Shown here one piece after another: positions 26,214 through 35,251 of a DNA stretch of 35,501 bases. The position numbers and the translations under genes were made by a program. Origin of the DNA: Verrucomicrobiota bacterium (GTDB lineage Bacteria; Verrucomicrobiota; Verrucomicrobiia; CAIQCK01); NCBI GenBank assembly GCA_016235595.1, contig JACRJX010000010.1, positions 1 to 35,501 of the forward strand. The letters run 5' to 3'. The notes under the pieces were generated by a model. It did not search any database and had not been told where the DNA came from. It saw nothing but the letters and a program-made list of their open reading frames with translations. The number at the start of each line of letters is the position of its first letter. Positions within the stretch are counted from its first letter, which is position 1.

Positions 26214-29200
26214 TCCATCGGCAGACACGTCACCGTCGCCGTCTCGGACAGGCCGAAGCGTTCCGGCTGATACATCATCTCCACTTTTGCAGCGGGCGCA
26301 GTGGCCGTGCCGGCAGCCCGCACTCGCGCCAGGTAACAAATCTTATGCCGGCCCGGAGCCAGATGATCGCGGAAGAACAGTGCGCGATCGGCACGCAGTT
26401 CGCGAAAATCGCTGAACCAATTCTCGCTGGCCAGCGCCGCATCCGGAGTCTTCTGCGACTTGAATTCCGGATTCACGGCTTCAAACACCCCCGGCAGCGG
26501 GTCATCCACGACGACAAAATGGGCCGGTTCGCGCGTCTCCAGTTGCAGCGTGACCAGCACGCTGTCGCCGACTCGCGGTTGCTTCAACTCCTGCACCGTA
26601 CCGTCGTCGGCAATGCGCTCGTAGCTGCGCTGAACGAGAAAGCCCCTGTCCTGACGCGGTTGTTTTGCCACGGCAACGCGTGTCTCGACTCTCAACTGCG
26701 TGAACAGGCGCGCACCGGTTGGATTCAGCAGCCGCAGCGGCGTCCGCGCGATTTTCGGCGTGATTGCGAACGTTTTCTCGAACGACATCGTCGTCCCACC
26801 CAATTGGAAGGGATGGGACTCCCCTCCCCAGGCGAGCGTGACGCTTGCGGCAGGCATGTGCTTCTCGGTGCGCTGAGCATACTCGGACAGCGCCAGCATC
26901 GCCCACGCGTTGCCCTGCGTCGTGCCCCAATGGCCTCCGTGCGCGCTGTGAAGCAGTTCCTCCAAGAGTGTGTCCACGGCCGGTTCCTGCGGACGACACC
27001 GGCAAAACGCCAGCAACCGCACCGCAATGTCACGCGCATCGCAGCCAAATGGCGCTTCCCTCGGTGGCGCAGGCTTCGCGGCCGGTTGCAGCAGCTCATG
27101 AATCATCTGCGGCGGCCCTGCGCTTTCAAAAATGGCGAGGGCGAGCACGGCACGGCTTTCAGCCGAGAGCCTGTTGCGTTTGCCATAGAGCACCTCGTGA
27201 TACGCCGGCTCGGCGCGCCCGGCGAGCGCCAGCGTGTAAAGCGCGAGACAACGGTCACTGAGCGAACAATCATCATTGAAGCTGGCGCTGTTGCGCAGTT
27301 GCACGCTCAGGTAATTGAGCAGCTTGTTGAGGCTCGAATCCGGCACGCGAAACTCGGCGCGTTTCGCGAGCACCAACCCCAGCCCGCCATAGGCGCTGGC
27401 CCAGAGCATTGGCGCGCGCTGACCGGGCCAATAGGCAAGGCCGCCGGAATCCGTCTGCATCTTCCACAGCCGCTCGATTCCGCGCTCGACTGCGGCGCGA
27501 ATCTGAGCGGGCGGCTTCTTCAGCGCAGGCACGGCGTTGGCAACATCACCCAGTGACAACCACGGCAGCATGGAGGAGGTCGTCTGCTCGACGCAACCGT
27601 AGGGATAATGGAGCAGGTGCTGCACCGCCTCACCCAACCCGCCCAAACGCGAGTTTGACACGCGCACCGTGACAGTGCCTTTGCCTTCGAGGAGTTGAGG
27701 ATTGACGCGCTTGAGCAGGTCTGTCTCCGCTGCATCGCTGCGACTGTCATAGACCTCACGCAACAGCGGCGCTACGTGGCCGATGGCGAGCCGCGACTCG
27801 ACTGCATCGGTGAACTTGTCCGGGCCGTCCGCCCGAACCCGCCATATCCAGCGAGTCTCGCCGGGCTCGACAAACTTTACGGGGAACTCGACTGCAACCG
27901 ACCCGCGCGCGGCGAGCTTGAGATTGCGTGTCGTTGAACCGGCCTTAGCCTTGTCGTCGAGAGCCAGCGTCACGTTGACGTCGGCGGGCAGGTCGGTCGA
28001 GTTGTGAACGACGGCTCGCGCCACAATCTGATCGCCGATACATGCAAAACGCGGCAGTGCCGGCTCGATCATCAACGGTTTATTGATGCGAAACGATGCC
28101 TCGCCCGCGCCAAATTCGCTGCGAACAGTATGTGCGACGGCGATGACACGATAGCGCGTGAGGCCGTCAGGCGCGGTGAAACTCGCCCGCAACTTTCCTC
28201 CAGCGTCGGTGCGCAGCGTGGCGTTCCAGAACGCAACAGGCAGGAAATTCTTCCGCAATGTCCCCTCCATACCGCCGCCGCCGATGAGGTAGCCCTTGTT
28301 GCCGAAGCTCCACGTTGTGTCGTCCTCGCCAAGCAGATTCGGCAGGCTGATGCTGCTGCGGACACGCAACGGCTGGGTCGCGTTGAAGAAAGCGTATGGG
28401 TCCGGCCTTTCGTAGCCCATTAAACTGAGGATGCCTTCGTCCACCGCGTAGAGCGTGACTTCGGCGTCAGTGACGGGTTGGGCTGCTGCGTTGTGGACTT
28501 CAGCGGTGACAGTGACGGTCTTGCCGGGCCGATAGTCGCCGGCATCCGGCGTGACAGTCACGCGAAGCTTGCTGGCTGGATTCTCAACATTGAGCTGGCA
28601 GTAGCCCACGCGAAACTCAGGCATCTTCGCCTCACGGGGACAGTCTGCCGCGCCGCGAATCAAAGTGACCGACACAAACACGTTGGGCGCGTCGCCTGCG
28701 AGGATTGGAACAGAGATGACGGGCGCGTTACCGCTGAGTGTCGTGACGAACGAACGCAGCACCTTGTCGCGTTCAACCGTGACGAGCGCGTTGCCGCTGA
28801 TGGGCGTCTTCGCAAGGATGACCGCCGTCTGACCCGGCTCGTAGCGGGTCTGATCGGGCACGAGACTCATCTGCACTGCGTTGCGGTAATCCCATGCCAG
28901 CTTCTCCGGCCCGGTAACGTTGACGGTTGTGGTGGTGACGATCTCATGGCCACTTGCATCCCTGGCAGTGGCACACACGAGATAGCTGCCGGCCTCCGGC
29001 GGAAGCAACTCGGCGGACACAGCGTCAGCATCCAGCTCCCATTGCACGCCCATGCGATGCAACGCCAGCGTCTTCACGTCCCGCTCGGCGACTGGAATGA
29101 ACTTGGGTTCACTGCGATAGCTGATTGCGCCACCGGCGGCCTTCACGCGAACGGTCTGCCATTCGATCCGCTGCAGCGCCACGTGCGCAACCACCGGCTC

Positions 29201-31888
29201 GGGCAATGGCGTGCCGTCCGCCCGGACCGCGATGAGCGCGACAGGCAGCTTTTCACCGGCCCGGGCGACCGTGCTCAGTTGTTTGAGGCCGAGATAGAAA
29301 TCGGAGCTATGGCGCGTGAACTCGACAGTTTCGGAAATCGTCTGCTGGTTGAGATCAGTGATCTCGACGTGCAGTTCCACGCGGCGCGGTTGTGGCGCAG
29401 CACGATTCGGCGCGAGTTCAGGTTTGATAAGAAACTCGCCTTTCGCCGAGAGGCGTCCTTCTCCCTGCGAAGACACCGCGCCGGGCATGCGGTCACGATC
29501 AGCCTCATCGCCGTGTGCACAGAACACGAAATCATCGAAGCCCTTTGGCTCGAAACCCGCGTCGCTGGCATCGATCGACCACGAAAGCTTCGCTCGCGAG
29601 AGCGGTTTGCCCGTGAAGTATTTCGCAGTCACAGGCACCTGCAAGGTGTCGCCCGCCGCGTAGGAGGGTTTCGCCCCCACGACGAGTTCGAACGCGTTGG
29701 GCTGGTAATCTTCCACGCGGAACGGGTGCGTTGCGCTGCATTCACCGCTGGTCAACTCAGCACGATAACCACCGAGCGGGCCGGTTGGCAGCGGCACCGC
29801 GGCGTCAACCGATCCCAACGTGGAAAACGTGAGGTTGGTTTCGTAGAAGCACTGGTCGCGAGCATCCAAGACCTGCACCCTGGCAGGCCCCGGCTTGGGC
29901 ACGCAAAGCCGGCCATCAATCCAGTCGCGCGCAATGGCTTTCAACAGCAGAGACTCGCCCGGCCGATATACCGGCCGGTCGCTGAAGAGCATCAGTGAAC
30001 GTTTGGAGGTCTCATCGCCAGATTCACCGGCCAACGGAATACGAAATCTCCAAAGGCGGATGTCGGCATCGCTGTCGTCGAGTTCCAGCGCATGCAAGTC
30101 ATCCTTGTGCTGAACCATGATCCAGCGTGCCTTCTCGGGCTGCGGCAGCGTGGCAACCCCACCCGCATCCGTAACTTGCTCCTTCAACGTCTCGTTCTCA
30201 TCAGTCAAAAGCCGCACGGATGCGCCGGGAATCGGCTTGCCAGTGGCGTATGAGAAAACATAGACGCGCAGCGCGCCCTGTTCGCGCTTCCAGAGAAAGC
30301 CAAGATCAGTAATCTGCACCAGCGCTTGCGAGCCGATTCGCTGAGGCGCACCGCTTGCATCCGTGTCCATTTCTGCAGCGATGAATACCGCGCCTTGTTT
30401 GCGGTCGCGGAGCACGTCGGACCAATCCAGCTTGAGCCGCTCAGCGACGTCAATCGGCTTGTCGATGTGAAAAGTGTTCGTGAAGACCGTCCTGCCGGGG
30501 ACGACGTTGAAGTCAACTTTGGAATAAGGCTCCAGTTCGTATTCCGGATCACTACCGTGTTTGAAATAGCTCCGGTAGCCGCGCAGCGCATGGATGAGCG
30601 TGCCGGCATCCAGCAGCTTCGCGCGGACGTGCACAAAAGGGGCGTTGATGGCGATCAGATCAAACTGCCGCCTGCCCACGCTAAGTTGGTCAGTGGCGAA
30701 CGCAGGAAAATAGAGCCGCGGCGGAATGGCCTCAAAGCTCACGTTGGTTTTCCAGGTTGCAGCGAGTGCAAACGCCCCGTCCGCCGGAAAGCCTGCTTTT
30801 ACCGACACCGCATAATTGTTGGTGAGCGAGAAACTGCCGCTCAACTCCAGCCGGTTGCCATGAACGACCGCATCGAGATCGGCGGGCGTGGGGACGACCG
30901 TAACCCAATTTGCAGAATTGGAGCAGGTGACAACCGGCGCAATGTCCTTCGAGAACTCAATGGAGACGGTTTTGCCGGCGCCGATCACGTTGTCGCTCAA
31001 CGCGCCTCGAACGATGAATGGCTGCACCGTGCCAATGGGGACGTCGACAGACGCCCCGAGACGGAGCGGGGTTTCAGTTGATGGCAGGCCTTTGGCCAAA
31101 ACAAGCCGCCAGTTTTCGCCGACAGGCAGCGGGCTAATCGGTTTGACAACGATGCAGTTCGGTTTGGGCGCAATACTTTCTTCGTTGCCGCGCCTTTCGT
31201 GTCTGCCGGGAGATGAAGCCGGTTTTGATCGCGCAGCAGGGAATCGCTGCTTCCATGTGCCCTCGAACACACCGTCCCACTCATAGAACGACATATAATC
31301 GTCTGTGGCCGCCTGACGGACCACAGCCTGCACGGTCTGGCCCCTCCCATCGCGGAATTCCATGAAGGGCGCGATGCCGGCAGCGCTCACATCGGCATTG
31401 AAACTGAGCTGTATCTCGACGCGCGACGGGGCGTTGGTGCGATTGAAATGACGCGGACAAAACGCCGTCATCGCGAACGGCGGCGTGTCCAGAGTGCGGT
31501 CAAGCCGCGCCGATATTGGTTGATGATCGGCGCGTTGGAGGTCACACCGCAGCGTGAAGCGGTATGCCGTCCCAAGCGCAGTTGGCTCGGTGGGGGTGAA
31601 CACGCCGCTATGCTGGCTCAGCCAGACGAACTTGCCTGCAAGCGGTGGCGTGATGATCAGCGGCGACTCCTTCACCGGCAAGCCAACGTCGCCGGCAGCG
31701 ATGACCGCGTCATCGAACCGCAACTCGAACGTGCTGGTCGGCAACAGTTCTCGGCTGTTGATGATGAGCCGAACGCCGTCTTCGACACATGGATCATGAG
31801 GGCGGCCACAGGCAGCGAGAAAGACTGCGAACAGCGCCAGAAACCAGGAAATCGGGAGGAACTTTGGAAACGACAAGGGGGAAAACAT
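26210..31888 (-). CDS. Bacterial alpha-2-macroglobulin lipoprotein (YfhM-like) with intact thioester
   Basis: An 1892-residue periplasmic lipoprotein. The signal peptide ends in the lipobox FLAAC with C27 as lipidation site. A series of macroglobulin-like beta domains fills roughly 130-1150. The bait-region/MG-type segment MSLVPDQTRYEPGQTA lies at about 1005-1020, and the central SFTAPDGLTRYRVIAVA segment precedes the alpha-helical thioester domain. That domain has the motif GCVEQTTSSMLPWL, with C1432 and Q1435 forming the reactive bond. Such proteins trap foreign proteases by covalent capture and are thought to guard the periplasm when the envelope is breached. Pairing with pbpC, with overlapping stop and start, fits a capture-and-repair role. 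Upstream, 441 bp lacks another gene. No strong ribosome site was seen. Confidence 0.95.
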   Translation of the reverse strand: MFSPLSFPKFLPISWFLALFAVFLAACGRPHDPCVEDGVRLIINSRELLPTSTFELRFDDAVIAAGDVGLPVKESPLIITPPLAGKFVWLSQHSGVFTPTEPTALGTAYRFTLRCDLQRADHQPISARLDRTLDTPPFAMTAFCPRHFNRTNAPSRVEIQLSFNADVSAAGIAPFMEFRDGRGQTVQAVVRQAATDDYMSFYEWDGVFEGTWKQRFPAARSKPASSPGRHERRGNEESIAPKPNCIVVKPISPLPVGENWRLVLAKGLPSTETPLRLGASVDVPIGTVQPFIVRGALSDNVIGAGKTVSIEFSKDIAPVVTCSNSANWVTVVPTPADLDAVVHGNRLELSGSFSLTNNYAVSVKAGFPADGAFALAATWKTNVSFEAIPPRLYFPAFATDQLSVGRRQFDLIAINAPFVHVRAKLLDAGTLIHALRGYRSYFKHGSDPEYELEPYSKVDFNVVPGRTVFTNTFHIDKPIDVAERLKLDWSDVLRDRKQGAVFIAAEMDTDASGAPQRIGSQALVQITDLGFLWKREQGALRVYVFSYATGKPIPGASVRLLTDENETLKEQVTDAGGVATLPQPEKARWIMVQHKDDLHALELDDSDADIRLWRFRIPLAGESGDETSKRSLMLFSDRPVYRPGESLLLKAIARDWIDGRLCVPKPGPARVQVLDARDQCFYETNLTFSTLGSVDAAVPLPTGPLGGYRAELTSGECSATHPFRVEDYQPNAFELVVGAKPSYAAGDTLQVPVTAKYFTGKPLSRAKLSWSIDASDAGFEPKGFDDFVFCAHGDEADRDRMPGAVSSQGEGRLSAKGEFLIKPELAPNRAAPQPRRVELHVEITDLNQQTISETVEFTRHSSDFYLGLKQLSTVARAGEKLPVALIAVRADGTPLPEPVVAHVALQRIEWQTVRVKAAGGAISYRSEPKFIPVAERDVKTLALHRMGVQWELDADAVSAELLPPEAGSYLVCATARDASGHEIVTTTTVNVTGPEKLAWDYRNAVQMSLVPDQTRYEPGQTAVILAKTPISGNALVTVERDKVLRSFVTTLSGNAPVISVPILAGDAPNVFVSVTLIRGAADCPREAKMPEFRVGYCQLNVENPASKLRVTVTPDAGDYRPGKTVTVTAEVHNAAAQPVTDAEVTLYAVDEGILSLMGYERPDPYAFFNATQPLRVRSSISLPNLLGEDDTTWSFGNKGYLIGGGGMEGTLRKNFLPVAFWNATLRTDAGGKLRASFTAPDGLTRYRVIAVAHTVRSEFGAGEASFRINKPLMIEPALPRFACIGDQIVARAVVHNSTDLPADVNVTLALDDKAKAGSTTRNLKLAARGSVAVEFPVKFVEPGETRWIWRVRADGPDKFTDAVESRLAIGHVAPLLREVYDSRSDAAETDLLKRVNPQLLEGKGTVTVRVSNSRLGGLGEAVQHLLHYPYGCVEQTTSSMLPWLSLGDVANAVPALKKPPAQIRAAVERGIERLWKMQTDSGGLAYWPGQRAPMLWASAYGGLGLVLAKRAEFRVPDSSLNKLLNYLSVQLRNSASFNDDCSLSDRCLALYTLALAGRAEPAYHEVLYGKRNRLSAESRAVLALAIFESAGPPQMIHELLQPAAKPAPPREAPFGCDARDIAVRLLAFCRCRPQEPAVDTLLEELLHSAHGGHWGTTQGNAWAMLALSEYAQRTEKHMPAASVTLAWGGESHPFQLGGTTMSFEKTFAITPKIARTPLRLLNPTGARLFTQLRVETRVAVAKQPRQDRGFLVQRSYERIADDGTVQELKQPRVGDSVLVTLQLETREPAHFVVVDDPLPGVFEAVNPEFKSQKTPDAALASENWFSDFRELRADRALFFRDHLAPGRHKICYLARVRAAGTATAPAAKVEMMYQPERFGLSETATVTCLPME

Positions 31889-32329
31889 AAACGCACCAGT
31901 AGTCCGGCCGCATATGACCGGATTCCTTTTTCAAGTCACTTAAAAAATTAGTCAGCACCCAGGGTTGATGTTGACTGATCGTTTACGTTTTGTCCATCCC
32001 AGCGCAGGCAGGGTGCAACCCGACCGAAGCATGGGACAGACCGAGTTGCGCTCCGGCAACGTTGTTGGCAATTTGGAACATCTTGAGAATCACGGCCTTT
32101 CCCGCCACGTTCGCCGCCAAAGAAAAACCCCCGCGTACCTGTTTCCAGTCACGCGAGTTGAGATTGGAGGCCAACCGCGTGCCCATGGTGTCTCTTCTCG
32201 ACGACATTTTCAATTTTGGGTGTAGTGCGTCGCAGGCATCGCCCGCGCAAACAGAAGTTTGGGTCAGAACAACCGGGGTATACGGCCGTGTTCAGGCTCC
32301 ATCGGCAGGGAATAGGGCCCTAATTCCTT
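31889..32329. other. Intergenic region holding repeat copy A
   Basis: The gap between the macroglobulin start and the end of the discoidin-like gene carries dispersed repeat copy A (about 32090-32230). Short frames crossing it on both strands have no recognisable domain. The macroglobulin promoter should lie near its left end, but no clear -10/-35 pair was found. Confidence 0.6.
32090..32230 (+). repeat. Dispersed intergenic repeat, copy A
   Basis: The core at 32119-32175 (CCTGTTTCCAGTCACGCGAG, then TTGAGATTGGAGGC) matches the core of copy B at 33144-33195 with few changes. Both copies also share an ATCACSGC block upstream and CAATTTTGGG (32211-32220 here) downstream, with different spacing. 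The copies have the same orientation and stand on either side of the discoidin-like gene. Confidence 0.75.
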
Positions 32330-33010
32330 TCACTTCCCGTAAACCTCCACCTCGATGTAGTGGTTCATCGGGTTGGAAGTGTTGCCGTTGCTGTAGCAGC
32401 GGACGTATTGTCCCTTTACACCTTTGACTGCAATCGGACTACCATCGAAAGCTTCGATGTATTCAAAGTCTTTGCCAATGCCAAGACCACTGGAGTTGTC
32501 GCAGTCGTTGTTGAAGATAGTCTGTACACCGTTGTTGAAGTTCACGTCGTCAGCCACTTGAACGATAACGTCATGGTAGACGCATGGATTCCAATGACGA
32601 TGCCATAGGACAATCGCCCAAATCTCGCAGGTTTTGCCAAGGTCGATTTGAATCCACTGAACACCAGGGCAAAGCTCCACATGTCGGTCGCCGTAATCTT
32701 CTTTGTTGCCGTCCGTGATGAGGCTGAGGGTTCCAATAGCGGGTTTCTGATCGCTTGATGTCACCTTCTTCTTCAGCGCGATGTTGGCACAACCCAGCGG
32801 GACAAAGATGGGTGGATAAGGTCTATCGCCACGCGGACGTCCGAGATTGCATTTCGTGAAATCTGTACACGTGCTGATGAACATCGGCTTGGGCATCTTG
32901 TATTCCAATTTCACCATGCCAGGCGGAGCGTCTTCACTGGAACATTGTTGGCCCAGGACAGAATAGGTGAATGTGGCAACAAGCGCATACTGAACACACC
33001 GTTTTATCAT
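32330..33010 (-). CDS. Secreted discoidin-like (F5/8 type C-like) protein
   Basis: A 226-residue exported protein. The ATG at 33010 is preceded by GGAGGA (33018-33023), which decides the start over an upstream GTG. A signal peptide (about 1-20) is followed by one domain (about 75-226) with the pattern of galactose-binding-like/discoidin folds: NIALKKKVTSSD, ITDGNKEDYG, WIQIDLGKTCEIWAIVLWHRH, a VYHDVIVQVADD segment and YVRCYSNGNTSNPMNHYIEVEVYG at the end. This version of the domain is frequent as a stand-alone secreted protein in the Planctomycetota and Verrucomicrobiota. It probably binds glycans or surfaces, though no ligand is known. Several cysteines suggest disulfides. It is flanked by repeat copies A and B and has no operon partner. 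Confidence 0.85.
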   Translation of the reverse strand: MIKRCVQYALVATFTYSVLGQQCSSEDAPPGMVKLEYKMPKPMFISTCTDFTKCNLGRPRGDRPYPPIFVPLGCANIALKKKVTSSDQKPAIGTLSLITDGNKEDYGDRHVELCPGVQWIQIDLGKTCEIWAIVLWHRHWNPCVYHDVIVQVADDVNFNNGVQTIFNNDCDNSSGLGIGKDFEYIEAFDGSPIAVKGVKGQYVRCYSNGNTSNPMNHYIEVEVYGK

Positions 33011-33104
33011 GCCGGTATCCTCCACTCGCGAAACACCTCCAGTCTTCCACTTCCAACCACCCAGTCAAGTTGGATTCAGAACCAAGGTTCGTTCGCGGCA
33101 TGAC

Positions 33105-33235
33105 TTTCTGTATCACCGCGCCGATTTGTCTGCTTTTGGCCAGTAAAGAAACCCCGCGCACCTGTTTCCAGTCATGCGGGCTGAGATTGGAGGCGAGGAG
33201 TTGCAATTTTGGGACAACGGCGAAGTAGTGCAGGG
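33105..33235 (+). repeat. Dispersed intergenic repeat, copy B
   Basis: The core at 33144-33195 (CCTGTTTCCAGTCATGCGGG, then CTGAGATTGGAGGC) matches copy A. CAATTTTGGG follows at 33204-33213, then a GTAGTGC that is also present in copy A. The surrounding 401-bp gap between the discoidin-like and metallopeptidase-like genes shows no other gene; frames that cross it are products of the repeat. Confidence 0.75.
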
Positions 33236-33411
33236 TTGAAAGCTGAGAGCGATTCGCGCAGGGGATGTTTACGCTTGTGTGGGGTTTGCGCCGAACAATA
33301 ATGCCGCGTAGACTACCAATGAACACAGCCACGGCAACGATCGAGCCAGCGCAACACTTCGGATGCGCAGGTCAGCGCGGCTTTGGCATAGATGACGAGG
33401 AGAACAGGGAA

Positions 33412-34194
33412 ATGAAGCCACATACTGTCGCCATTGGTGCAATCGTCTTGGGAGCAATCGGCCTCGTCCTCCCGAATCTCGTTTTGGCAGCCAATAGCCA
33501 GCCAGACAGTTCAAGCCGACAGGGAACTCAAGAGAATGGGCCACGAAGCGTGCCCAAGATTGAGAAGCCTCCTGCCGGCGTCCAAACCATTTGGCTTTTC
33601 TACAAGCCCACTCAATACTTGCAGATCCAGGATCTCAAAATCCACGTCTTCGGAACAGCAACGGTCAGCGAATGGATGATGCGGGAATCCTATGCTTTAA
33701 TCCACAATATGGTTGCCGCTCTAAAGCGGGATGAAGACCGGCGTAAATTCGCTGGACATCAAGCTTTTCTCATCACGGATGCTGATCCGGATCTGACACA
33801 GATTGGAGCCGTCCCAGGACACCGAAACACCGGAGGGCGGGGATTCAGTCTATTCAATGAAGTCCTGGTTTGTGCAAAGGCGGTGGACACAATCAGGCCC
33901 AAAGCCCCACCTGTCTATCGAGGCTGGAATACACCCGTTCACGAATTCGGACATGCCATTGAACATACTTTGAAATTGGAATCGCGCAGCGACAAGCTCT
34001 TTTCCAAGAATCTGCCAAATTACAATCCTAAGGTTGCTCGTGAGTATTTTGCCTGGGCGACAGAAAAGTGGTTTGCCAGTGATCGTGTTGGCAGCCCGGG
34101 ACGCAAGGCATTGGCAAAATGGGAATACGACTATTTCGCGACGATCTTCTCCGAGGATAACGAATGGGTTCCCAATCAAGCCCCAAGGCCATAA
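33412..34194 (+). CDS. Secreted HEXXH metallopeptidase-like protein
   Basis: A 260-residue exported protein of unassigned family. The ATG at 33412 has a GAGGAG site nine bases upstream and gives a good signal peptide (AIGAIVLGAIGLVLPNLVLA, cleavage near residue 27). The frame extends further upstream without sense. The mature protein has VHEFGHAIEH, a zincin HEXXH motif with H177, E178 and H181. A downstream glutamate in AREYFAWATEKWF (E211 or E218) is a candidate third zinc ligand, reminiscent of gluzincins such as the anthrax lethal factor group. The conserved-looking N-terminal half (about 55-160) is not recognised. Peptidase activity and substrate are inferences. It stands alone between repeat B and a PEP-CTERM gene. 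Confidence 0.8.
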   Translation: MKPHTVAIGAIVLGAIGLVLPNLVLAANSQPDSSSRQGTQENGPRSVPKIEKPPAGVQTIWLFYKPTQYLQIQDLKIHVFGTATVSEWMMRESYALIHNMVAALKRDEDRRKFAGHQAFLITDADPDLTQIGAVPGHRNTGGRGFSLFNEVLVCAKAVDTIRPKAPPVYRGWNTPVHEFGHAIEHTLKLESRSDKLFSKNLPNYNPKVAREYFAWATEKWFASDRVGSPGRKALAKWEYDYFATIFSEDNEWVPNQAPRP

Positions 34195-34366
34195 TGCATT
34201 ATGCCGTCAATCCAGTAGCATGAATTGATTCCCAAGCATGAGGCAGTCCGGATTCTGCGCCAAATCAGGCAAGTCCGACGCACCTGACCTTCAAGCCACC
34301 CCTCCATTTTCAGCCGACGGAAATGGCTGATATGTTCCAAAAGCAGCCGGAAAGTGGCTAGATTTA

Positions 34367-34396
34367 TTGACAATGGGGTTGTGGCATGTTTTAGAT
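34367..34396 (+). promoter_or_regulatory. Possible sigma-70 promoter of the PEP-CTERM gene
   Basis: A perfect TTGACA (34367-34372) is followed after 18 bp by TTAGAT (34391-34396), about 40 bp before the chosen start. The -10 match is weak. The other 200 bp of this 242-bp gap show nothing recognisable. Confidence 0.3.
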
Positions 34397-34436
34397 TCTC
34401 TCGGAACACGACCCCAAAGCGCACTTATTGGAACCA

Positions 34437-35150
34437 GTGAAAACCTCGCAAGTGTCCAAGAGCCTCGTGCTCGCCCTGTTCGCATTCTTCGTCACCGCCA
34501 TTCCCGGAACCCCAGCGAAGGCGGGTACTCTTGCCTCTTACGACTTCGACGACATCACGAGCGCTTCAATTTCCACAACACAATACCAGACAGGAAACCG
34601 TTTGGTTTACGGCGCCACCTTCGGAAGTTGGGATAGGTCGGGTTTTAATGCGATCCACGCCATTCAACTCAGCGGCTCGGATTGGGGCGGTGCCGGCAAC
34701 TACGCCGTCATGATCTACGGCGACAACGTGATCACTCTGAACTCCGGGTTTGCCGCCAACGACCTCGGTGTCACCTACTACGCCAGTTACGATCTCGGCC
34801 CGACCGTGTACTCTGATCCCAGTCAGGCAACGCAAGCCGGAGACACTTTCCGTTTCAACTTGCTCCGGGAGAATGACACTGTCCTCGCCTCCAACGATGT
34901 GACGCCAGGCGCTTGGAACGGCGAGCAAACATTCAACAGGGAATATTTCTCCTACACGGGCGATGGGAGCGGTCTTCTTCGCATACAGCTTGAGAGCGGC
35001 AACACGCTGACCCGCTTCGCCGGTGCTATCGACAACGTGTCCTTCTGGGACAGCATTCCTTCCGTTCCCGAACCGTCGTCCTTTGCCTGCCTCGGATTTG
35101 GTGGCGTGCTCCTGATGCTGGCGGCCATTCGTCGCCGTCGGGTTGCTTAA
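34437..35150 (+). CDS. PEP-CTERM sorted surface/exopolysaccharide-associated protein
   Basis: A 237-residue protein with an N-terminal signal peptide (SLVLALFAFFVTAIPGTPAKA) and a classical C-terminal sorting signal: VPEPSS, a hydrophobic helix (about 20 residues) and RRRR at the end. Such proteins are cut and anchored or released by an exosortase, which is not encoded here. The body (about 30-205) is rich in Ser, Gly, Tyr and Asp and looks like an all-beta domain without a known motif. Start choice is uncertain: GTG 34437 is preferred because it puts the basic residues directly before the signal helix; a TTG nine bases upstream is possible. It is probably transcribed alone. Confidence 0.85.
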   Translation: MKTSQVSKSLVLALFAFFVTAIPGTPAKAGTLASYDFDDITSASISTTQYQTGNRLVYGATFGSWDRSGFNAIHAIQLSGSDWGGAGNYAVMIYGDNVITLNSGFAANDLGVTYYASYDLGPTVYSDPSQATQAGDTFRFNLLRENDTVLASNDVTPGAWNGEQTFNREYFSYTGDGSGLLRIQLESGNTLTRFAGAIDNVSFWDSIPSVPEPSSFACLGFGGVLLMLAAIRRRRVA

Positions 35151-35251
35151 GAGTTTTTTGTCATACCCCGACTCCGCTCCCAACCAGGGATCGGTAGCAT
35201 CAGGAAACACTTGAGCAAATTCGCTCGCACGTCTGCCGCCAGATCAAATGC

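Noticed and set aside
28478..29998. 506-codon open frame on the plus strand
   Set aside because: Lies opposite the macroglobulin gene, has no domain or ribosome site and an Arg/His-rich composition typical of antisense frames in GC-rich DNA.
31983..33332. Two minus-strand frames sharing a D-W-K-Q-V-R-G segment, taken at first for paralogous small proteins
   Set aside because: They are translations of the dispersed repeat copies A and B; lengths differ and one overlaps the start of the discoidin-like gene.
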